The notes beneath the pieces were generated by a model. It saw nothing but the letters and a program-made list of their open reading frames with translations. It had not been told where the DNA came from and did not search any database. The position numbers and the translations under genes were made by a program. 7,643 nucleotides of DNA from assembly GCA_002361535.1 (NCBI GenBank), contig DETG01000075.1, positions 1-7,643 on the forward strand, read 5' to 3'. The stretch comes from Prevotella sp. UBA3294. Lineage in GTDB: Bacteria > Bacteroidota > Bacteroidia > Bacteroidales > Bacteroidaceae. Positions 1-4,720 of this stretch are shown in pieces. Numbering within the stretch: position 1 is the stretch's first letter; the number at the start of each line of letters is the position of its first letter.

Positions 1-357
1 ATCGTGGTGAACTTCGCCAATGGTGACATGGTGGGACATACGGGTGTATATAACGCCATCGCCAAGGCCGTATGGGCCGTTGACCACTGTGTACAAGAGG
101 TGATCGAGGCTGCCAAGGCAAACGACTACGAGGCTATCATCATTGCCGACCACGGTAATGCCGATAATGCCATCAACCCCGATGGTTCTCCCAATACCGC
201 CCACTCACTGAATCCCGTACCGTTCATCTACGTGACGAACAACAACTCGGCCACGGTGAAGGACGGACGCTTAGCTGATGTGGCTCCCTCCATCCTGCAT
301 ATCATGGGATTGGAGCAGCCTGCCGATATGACGGGTGAGTGCCTGATCAGCGATTAG
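1..357 (+). CDS. gpmI: 2,3-bisphosphoglycerate-independent phosphoglycerate mutase, C-terminal part (5' end outside window)
   Basis: This is the end of the cytoplasmic glycolytic enzyme that interconverts 3- and 2-phosphoglycerate using two Mn2+ ions. The frame is open from base 1, so the gene starts upstream; 118 codons of an enzyme usually near 505-515 residues are present. Three metal-site signatures of the alkaline-phosphatase superfamily fold are visible: NGDMVGHTG at codons 7-15 (Asp9 and His13, matching the Mn1 ligands of the Geobacillus enzyme), ADHGNAD at codons 49-55 (Asp50 and His51, Mn2 ligands), and [10 protein letters not shown] at codons 65-74 (His68, third Mn1 ligand). The usual Pro before the first Asp (NPDMVGH) is Gly here, a mild deviation. 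The C-terminus ([16 protein letters not shown], then MTGECLI) is the normal family ending, so the 3' end is intact. The downstream inverted repeat at 398-445 may end transcription. Confidence 0.96.
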   Translation: MVVNFANGDMVGHTGVYNAIAKAVWAVDHCVQEVIEAAKANDYEAIIIADHGNADNAINPDGSPNTAHSLNPVPFIYVTNNNSATVKDGRLADVAPSILHIMGLEQPADMTGECLISD

Positions 358-383
358 TTATTGAAAACACCAAGGTTTGAATG

Positions 384-470
384 AGGGTGTGTCAAAATGA
401 AGTGAACCCCAGAAGTCTTTTGTCTAACTTCTGGGGTTCACTTCAGTATTCTCTTTAGGCTGTATCAAAA
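384..470. repeat. Imperfect 14-base direct repeats flanking the inverted repeat
   Basis: AGGGTGTGTCAAAA at 384-397 and AGGCTGTATCAAAA at 457-470 agree at 12 of 14 positions and lie on either side of the 19-bp inverted repeat. The left copy abuts the repeat and the right copy is 11 bases beyond it. This may be a composite intergenic repeat unit, or the diverged edges of an older insertion. Only these two copies are seen in the window. Confidence 0.5.
398..445. repeat. Perfect 19-bp inverted repeat with 10-nt loop; possible insertion-element remnant or bidirectional terminator
   Basis: The arms at 398-416 (TGAAGTGAACCCCAGAAGT) and 427-445 are exact reverse complements around a 10-nt loop. Read on the minus strand, the right arm continues into TTAGACA. 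The pattern TGAAGTGAACCCC..AAGTTAGACA resembles, from memory, terminal repeats of IS3-family (IS150-group) elements, as if two ends had been joined head to head with no transposase between. The element lies between the converging phosphoglycerate mutase gene and the small minus-strand lipoprotein frame, so it could also act as a terminator; on the minus strand the stem is followed by TTTTG. The adjacent triplets (aaa and gta) give no evident target duplication. Confidence 0.75.
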
Positions 471-597
471 CGGCATTCTCAAAATCGTACCTATCGCCTG
501 TGCCCACATCCATACCGTCATCGTCACTGCTACAGCCTGCCAATCCTATGACAGCCATTGTCAACAAGATGGTTAATATCCGAGTTTTTTTCTTCAT
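424..597 (-). CDS. Small lipoprotein, possibly truncated by the adjacent repeat
   Basis: A 57-codon frame on the minus strand begins with a textbook lipoprotein signal peptide: MKKKTR, a hydrophobic stretch (ILTILLTMAVIGLA), then the lipobox LAGC with Cys at residue 22. An acid-rich SSDDDG follows the lipidated Cys, as in many Bacteroidales exported lipoproteins. The predicted mature part is only about 36 residues and matches no family I recognise. Residues 52-57 (EVNPRS) and the TAG stop are encoded by the 19-bp inverted repeat, so the original gene may have been longer and was cut by that element. Bases before the ATG are A-rich (aagaagtataaaat), a usual Bacteroidales pattern. I found no convincing TAnnTTTG promoter upstream on this strand. 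The signal peptide is very unlikely to be chance; whether the gene is functional or a remnant is open. Confidence 0.62.
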   Translation of the reverse strand: MKKKTRILTILLTMAVIGLAGCSSDDDGMDVGTGDRYDFENAVLIQPKENTEVNPRS

Positions 598-616
598 ATT
601 TTATACTTCTTTACAT

Positions 617-633
617 CGTTTATTGTATAAACG
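617..633. repeat. Short inverted repeat (7-bp arms, 3-nt loop) in the divergent intergenic region
   Basis: CGTTTAT at 617-623 and ATAAACG at 627-633 are perfect reverse complements around TGT. The element lies about 20 bases upstream of the minus-strand lipoprotein start, so it could be an operator or a short leader hairpin. Its small size makes chance plausible. Confidence 0.3.
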
Positions 634-731
634 GAATCATCAAAAAAAATGCACGAGGAGATTCAATATTAGATTTTATTAACACAGACAAGAGGATAAG
701 ATTCTTCTGACAACAAGACATCCTGCCATAA

Positions 732-749
732 AAAGGATCGCGATCCTTT
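732..749. promoter_or_regulatory. 18-bp perfect palindrome overlapping the -33 element of the DUF853 promoter (candidate operator)
   Basis: AAAGGATCG at 732-740 is followed without spacer by its exact reverse complement CGATCCTTT at 741-749. The right half contains the TTT of the -33 TTTG box (747-750). A dyad of this length on a promoter core element is what an operator for a dimeric repressor or activator looks like. No partner regulator is identified. The palindrome is observed; the function is inferred. Confidence 0.5.
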
Positions 750-778
750 GGAAATGTCAGAGAATAATCGTATCTTTG
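747..778 (+). promoter_or_regulatory. Bacteroidetes-type promoter for the DUF853-ung unit
   Basis: A -33 TTTG (747-750) is separated by 20 nt from TATCTTTG (771-778), an exact fit to the Bacteroidetes primary sigma consensus TTTG-N19-21-TAnnTTTG. Transcription would begin near 785, giving a leader of about 50 nt before the ATG at 838. This argues against any start codon upstream of about 785. Confidence 0.72.
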
Positions 779-837
779 CCCTCGAAAGAGTATGTCTTTA
801 CATACCCAGCAGACAAGAATCATCAAAAACAACCGAT

Positions 838-2424
838 ATGTACGACAAGGAACACGGGCTATATATCGCCCATTGCTCGGAAGGAGCACTGACAATCAAT
901 GGGAAGATGGCGAACCGCCACGGACTGATCGCGGGAGCCACAGGTACAGGTAAGACCGTCACCCTGCAGGTGATGGCCGAATCGTTTTGCCAAGCAGGTG
1001 TACCCTGTTTCATGGCCGACATGAAAGGCGACCTCTCCGGTATCTCCCAAGTGGGCAAGATGAGTGGCTTCATTGAGAAACGGTTACCGGAGTTTGGCAT
1101 AGAGAACCCCGAGTTCCAGAGTTGTCCCGTACGGCTCTTCGATGTCTATGGCGAACAAGGACATCCCATGCGTGCCACCGTCTCACAGATGGGACCGCAA
1201 CTACTGTCACGATTGTTGCAGCTGAACGAGACCCAAGACGGAGTGTTGAACATTGTATTCCGCATTGCTGATGAGCGCGGACTGATGATCCTTGATCTGA
1301 AAGACCTTCGTTCGATGCTCGACTTCGTCTCGAAGAATGCCAAGGACTATACCACAAAATACGGTAATATCTCCGCTGCTTCAGTAGGTGCCATTCAGCG
1401 CGCCCTGCTGCAGTTGGAAGCACAGGGAGCTGATAAGTTTTTCGGTGAGCCGTCGTTCGATATCTATGACCTAATGCAGACTGAAGGTGGCAAGGGTGTG
1501 ATGAACGTGCTGGCTGCCGATAAGCTGATGATGCAGCCGAAACTGTATTCCACCTTCCTGCTGTGGTTGCTTAGCGAACTCTACTCCACCCTGCCGGAAG
1601 TAGGCGACCTGCCCCTCCCGAAACTGGTGTTCTTCTTCGATGAGGCTCACATGTTGTTCGAAGGGACATCGAAGGCATTGCTCGACAAGATCGAGCAGGT
1701 GATCCGTCTGATTCGTTCGAAAGGTGTGGGAATCTACTTCATCACACAGAGTCCCACGGATATCCCAGAGAACATCCTCGGACAGTTAGGAAACCGTGTA
1801 CAGCATGCCCTGCGTGCCTATACGCCGAAAGACCAGAAAGCCGTGAAGACCGCAGCCGACACTTTCCGTGCCAACCCCTCGTTTAAGACCGATGAGGCCA
1901 TCATGAACTTAGAGACGGGTGAAGCCTTAGTAAGCTTCCTTGATGAGAAGGGTGCACCTGCCATGGTGGAACGCGCCAAGATTCTCTTCCCTTTGTCGCA
2001 GATCGGTGCCATCACCGACGGACAGCGTCTTGACCTGATCAAGCAGAGCAGGATCTATGGTAAATACGACACCCCCATCGACCGGGAGAGTGCTTACGAA
2101 ATCTTGATGAAAGAGGCTGAGCAACAGGCGGCCATTACCGCACAGGAAGAAGAGGAGAAGGCTGCAGAGAAAGAAGAAGAGAAAGAGGCTAAAGGCAAGA
2201 AGAAAGCCGGAATGATGAGTAAAGTGTGGAAAGCGGTGATGACTGCCGTCACCTCCACCTTAGCCACCATCCTCGGTACCTATGTAAGTAATAAGGTGTC
2301 GGGAAAGACCTCCAAGAGTAAGACCTCTGCCAAGGAGAAGGTGGTGAAGAATGCTACATCTGCTGCCACCCGCACCATCACCAAGGAGCTGACCCGCGAC
2401 ATCTTAGGGAACCTGATGAAGTAA
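838..2424 (+). CDS. HerA/YjgR-like P-loop ATPase (DUF853, helicase HerA-like C-terminal domain)
   Basis: This 528-residue protein belongs to the DUF853 family (E. coli YjgR), relatives of the HerA/FtsK nucleic-acid-translocating ATPases; the cellular role of the family is poorly defined. [17 protein letters not shown] holds the Walker A motif (GATGTGKT, residues 33-40), followed by the family block [11 protein letters not shown]. Walker B is FFFDEAH (Asp268-Glu269), and TQSPTDIP near residue 303 matches the conserved Gln-containing sensor motif. After about residue 425 comes a Glu/Lys-rich, probably helical or coiled-coil stretch, then a mildly hydrophobic segment (about 462-486) and a Lys/Thr-rich end. 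The frame is open further upstream to a TTG at 748, but that TTG sits in the -33 box of the promoter, so ATG 838 is preferred; it leaves about 22 residues before MANRHG, as in YjgR. The ung gene follows 6 nt later, implying cotranscription. Confidence 0.93.
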   Translation: MYDKEHGLYIAHCSEGALTINGKMANRHGLIAGATGTGKTVTLQVMAESFCQAGVPCFMADMKGDLSGISQVGKMSGFIEKRLPEFGIENPEFQSCPVRLFDVYGEQGHPMRATVSQMGPQLLSRLLQLNETQDGVLNIVFRIADERGLMILDLKDLRSMLDFVSKNAKDYTTKYGNISAASVGAIQRALLQLEAQGADKFFGEPSFDIYDLMQTEGGKGVMNVLAADKLMMQPKLYSTFLLWLLSELYSTLPEVGDLPLPKLVFFFDEAHMLFEGTSKALLDKIEQVIRLIRSKGVGIYFITQSPTDIPENILGQLGNRVQHALRAYTPKDQKAVKTAADTFRANPSFKTDEAIMNLETGEALVSFLDEKGAPAMVERAKILFPLSQIGAITDGQRLDLIKQSRIYGKYDTPIDRESAYEILMKEAEQQAAITAQEEEEKAAEKEEEKEAKGKKKAGMMSKVWKAVMTAVTSTLATILGTYVSNKVSGKTSKSKTSAKEKVVKNATSAATRTITKELTRDILGNLMK

Positions 2425-2430
2425 GATACC

Positions 2431-3096
2431 ATGGACGTACAGATAGAAGCCTCGTGGAAAGCTCACCTTCGCGAAGAGTTTGAGAAGCCATACTTCACCC
2501 TGCTGACAGATGCCGTGCGTCAGGAATACCGTCAGGGCACCTGCTATCCTCCAGGCTCCCTCATTTTCAATGCCTTCAACCTGTGTCCTTTCGATCAGGT
2601 GAAGGTAGTGATTATCGGACAAGATCCCTACCATGAGCCAGGACAGGCCCACGGACTGAGTTTCTCTGTGCAGGACGGTGTGTTGTTCCCGCCGTCTCTG
2701 CAGAATATCTTCAAGGAGATCCAAGACGATCTCGGTACGCCAATACCCGTAAGTGGTAACTTGACACGCTGGGCCAGACAGGGAGTGCTGCTCCTCAACG
2801 CCACCCTCACGGTGAGGGCACATCAGGCAAACAGTCATGCCCGTTTAGGATGGCAGACCTTCACCGATGCGGCCATCAAAGCCCTGGCCGCACAACGCAG
2901 CCATCTTGTGTATATGCTCTGGGGCGGTTACGCCCGTGGCAAGGCATATATGATCAACAAAGAAGAGAATCTCGTTTTGGAATCCGTCCATCCTTCTCCC
3001 TTGAGTGCCAACCGGGGTGGATGGTTCGGCAATCATCATTTCTCTCAGTGTAACGCATATCTCGAACAAAACGGCGTTGAACCGATACAATGGTAG
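2431..3096 (+). CDS. ung: Uracil-DNA glycosylase, family 1
   Basis: The enzyme removes uracil from DNA after cytosine deamination or dUMP misincorporation, starting base-excision repair in the cytoplasm. At 221 residues it has normal family length, and all signatures are present: GQDPYH at 63-68 with the water-activating Asp65, the uracil-stacking Phe78 in GLSFS, LLLN at 120-123 with the uracil-reading Asn123, and HPSPLS at 187-192 with catalytic His187 in the DNA-intercalation loop. LTVRAHQANSHARLGWQTFTD is a further family block. It starts 6 nt after the ATPase stop, so it probably uses the promoter at 747-778. A link in function with the ATPase is possible but unproven. The ATG is well placed and no upstream in-frame alternative is needed. 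Confidence 0.97.
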   Translation: MDVQIEASWKAHLREEFEKPYFTLLTDAVRQEYRQGTCYPPGSLIFNAFNLCPFDQVKVVIIGQDPYHEPGQAHGLSFSVQDGVLFPPSLQNIFKEIQDDLGTPIPVSGNLTRWARQGVLLLNATLTVRAHQANSHARLGWQTFTDAAIKALAAQRSHLVYMLWGGYARGKAYMINKEENLVLESVHPSPLSANRGGWFGNHHFSQCNAYLEQNGVEPIQW

Positions 3097-3133
3097 AGAA
3101 AGTTAAAAGGCATTTGGCTATGGGAGTTGCCTC

Positions 3134-3160
3134 ATTCGTCTAATTCGTCTAATTCGTAGA
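3134..3160. repeat. Three-copy 9-bp tandem repeat in the ung-DUF3109 spacer
   Basis: ATTCGTCTA occurs at 3134-3142 and 3143-3151, with a third copy ATTCGTAGA at 3152-3160 differing at two bases. It fills much of the 77-nt gap between ung and the next gene and ends 13 bases before the GTG start. The copy number could vary between strains and alter the leader or spacing. No promoter match was found in this gap. Confidence 0.7.
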
Positions 3161-3173
3161 GTAAAAGTATCAA

Positions 3174-3800
3174 GTGAACAAAATTCCACCAATCATACAA
3201 GTCGGTGACGTTTTGTTGTCGAGTGACATCATTACCGAGTATTTCTGCTGTGACCTGAGCGAATGTAAAGGTGCCTGTTGTGTAGAAGGAGATGCTGGTG
3301 CTCCTGTCACAATCGACGAAGTGATGGAGATAGAGAATGTCTTGGATACAGCGTGGCATCATCTGTCAGCCTCAGCACAGGCTGTGATCGATCGGCAAGG
3401 AGTTGCCTACACGGATGAGGAAGGTGACTTGGTGACGAGTATCGTGAACGGGAAAGACTGTGTGTTCACCTGCTATGGCGATATCTCCATAGACGGAAAG
3501 GTCATCCACAACTGCTGTCTCTGTGCTCTCGAACGAGCTCACCGCAGCGGTCTCTCTCATTTCGTCAAGCCCATCAGTTGCGCATTATATCCTATCCGTG
3601 TGAAGCAATTCAGCAACGGAACGGTAGGACTGAATTACAACCGCTGGACGATCTGTCAGAGTGCACGAAGGAAAGGGGAAGAACTGCAGATCCCCGTTTA
3701 TCGTTTCTTGGAAAGGCCATTGATTCAACGTTTCGGGAAGGAGTGGTATGAGGAGCTCTGCGAGTTAGCATCCCAGCTCTCCTCTTCCTCATCGCAATAG
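3174..3800 (+). CDS. DUF3109 family cysteine-rich protein
   Basis: This is a 208-residue cytoplasmic protein, with no signal peptide or membrane segment, of the DUF3109 family common in Bacteroidetes; its biochemical role is not established. Clustered cysteines suggest metal binding or an iron-sulfur centre, as in the related YkgJ-type Cys-rich proteins: FCCDLSECKGACCVEGDAGAP (Cys25, 26, 31, 35, 36), CVFTC (96, 100), CCLC (114, 115, 117), PISCALYPI (136) and WTICQ (161). The GTG start is chosen because a TAA lies in frame four codons upstream and the next in-frame Met (residue 51) would remove the first Cys cluster. The C-terminus ends in a five-Ser run plus Gln encoded by a pyrimidine-rich stretch, probably disordered. 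It follows ung by 77 nt and may be cotranscribed. It converges with the AraC-type gene; no clear terminator hairpin is seen in the 56-nt gap. Confidence 0.9.
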   Translation: MNKIPPIIQVGDVLLSSDIITEYFCCDLSECKGACCVEGDAGAPVTIDEVMEIENVLDTAWHHLSASAQAVIDRQGVAYTDEEGDLVTSIVNGKDCVFTCYGDISIDGKVIHNCCLCALERAHRSGLSHFVKPISCALYPIRVKQFSNGTVGLNYNRWTICQSARRKGEELQIPVYRFLERPLIQRFGKEWYEELCELASQLSSSSSQ

Positions 3801-3856
3801 TCTCTCCTCTCACCCCATACATTGTCAATTCTTCAACCCTTCCATTCTTTCATGAT

Positions 3857-4720
3857 TCAATTTTTCCTATAGTCGGAAGGGCTCATCCCTACATGTTCTT
3901 TGAAAAATTTTCCAAGGAAGCTCTGGTTAGGGAAATTCAATGTCTGAGCAATCTCCTTGATGCTCATCGTACTGTTCTTCAGGAGCACCCTTACTTCAAG
4001 GGTCACATAATTATCAATCCACTCGTTGGGTGTGCGTCTGCTCACCTGTTTCACCGTTTCAGATAAGTATTTCGGTGTAATACAGAGTTGTTCGGCATAC
4101 CATCCCACCCGACGCTCAACACGGAAATTCCGTTCCACCAACTGGATGAAAGAGGTGAAAATCGCCTCTGCACGCGTTTGACGCTTATCGTTATTCGTCT
4201 GTAAACGGTAGATGGCATTACTCAGGTCGTAGATCATAGTCATCATGATCGAGCGCACCACATCAGTACGGAAATGGTGCCCGACATCATCCACCTTCTG
4301 TTTGATGGCCATGAAATACATCTTGATGGTTTCCACCTCCTCGTTGTTAAGACTGAAGACAGGATGTGTACGAGAGAAGAGGAACAGGGAAGACAGTTCG
4401 TGCACCCCTTTGATAATCTCACTGAAGAAATCTGCAGAGATCAGAATACCGATGCCACTGAAGTCAGGACTGAGCATATAGTTGTCAATGATCTGCCCTT
4501 CACTGATCAGGATCGCATCGTTCGCCCGCACATTGTGATCCTCAGTATCCACAGAATACTGCGCCTTCCCATGCAGGCACAGTCCCAAGACAATACATTT
4601 TGCCCTGCGGGGTTCTTCAGGCAATGGCAGGTTAGCAAACTCGTCAATGAGGAGAATTCTGTCCTCGATGTAACTGCCGTGATACACCTTCCTGGCTCCG
4701 GCAATGGAGAGTTCAATCAT
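3857..4720 (-). CDS. AraC-family transcriptional regulator
   Basis: This predicted DNA-binding regulator has 287 residues. The N-terminal half (about 35-150) looks like a cupin-type effector or dimerisation domain (GLCLHGKAQYSVDTEDH, then ANDAILISEGQIIDNYMLS). The C-terminal 83 residues carry the two helix-turn-helix motifs of AraC/XylS proteins: VGWYAEQLCITPKYLSETVK, then MSIKEIAQTLNFPNQSFLGK with the terminal FKEHVGMSPSDYRK signature. The start is set at the ATG at 4720 because it overlaps the fucosidase stop as ATGA, a translational-coupling arrangement, and gives a family-like N-terminus (MIELSIAGARKVYHGSYIED). An in-frame ATG at 4735 would add five residues and cannot be excluded. Being second in the fucosidase unit, it may regulate that unit by sensing a fucose-containing glycan or product; this is inference. 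No separate promoter was seen. Confidence 0.93.
   Translation of the reverse strand: MIELSIAGARKVYHGSYIEDRILLIDEFANLPLPEEPRRAKCIVLGLCLHGKAQYSVDTEDHNVRANDAILISEGQIIDNYMLSPDFSGIGILISADFFSEIIKGVHELSSLFLFSRTHPVFSLNNEEVETIKMYFMAIKQKVDDVGHHFRTDVVRSIMMTMIYDLSNAIYRLQTNNDKRQTRAEAIFTSFIQLVERNFRVERRVGWYAEQLCITPKYLSETVKQVSRRTPNEWIDNYVTLEVRVLLKNSTMSIKEIAQTLNFPNQSFLGKFFKEHVGMSPSDYRKN

Noticed and set aside
500..682. 60-codon plus-strand frame in the intergenic region after phosphoglycerate mutase.
   Set aside because: It is the antisense of the lipoprotein frame; the lipobox and signal peptide on the minus strand are far stronger evidence.
620..895. 91-codon minus-strand frame across the DUF853 promoter region.
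   Set aside because: It overlaps a consensus promoter and the N-terminus of the ATPase, and its sequence has no signal or domain.
2804..2818. CCCTCAC-G-GTGAGGG inverted repeat.
   Set aside because: It lies inside ung and encodes the conserved TLTVR block, so codon constraints explain it; it has no U-tract and no regulatory position.
2404..2838. 144-codon open frame on the minus strand opposite ung and the end of the ATPase gene.
   Set aside because: It lies antisense to a gene with all family motifs, its translation shows no recognisable domain, and it looks like a shadow of the coding strand's codon bias.
3801..3856. Search for a terminator between the converging DUF3109 and AraC-type genes.
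   Set aside because: No stem with a T-tract was found; only a pyrimidine-rich stretch and AT-rich sequence are present.
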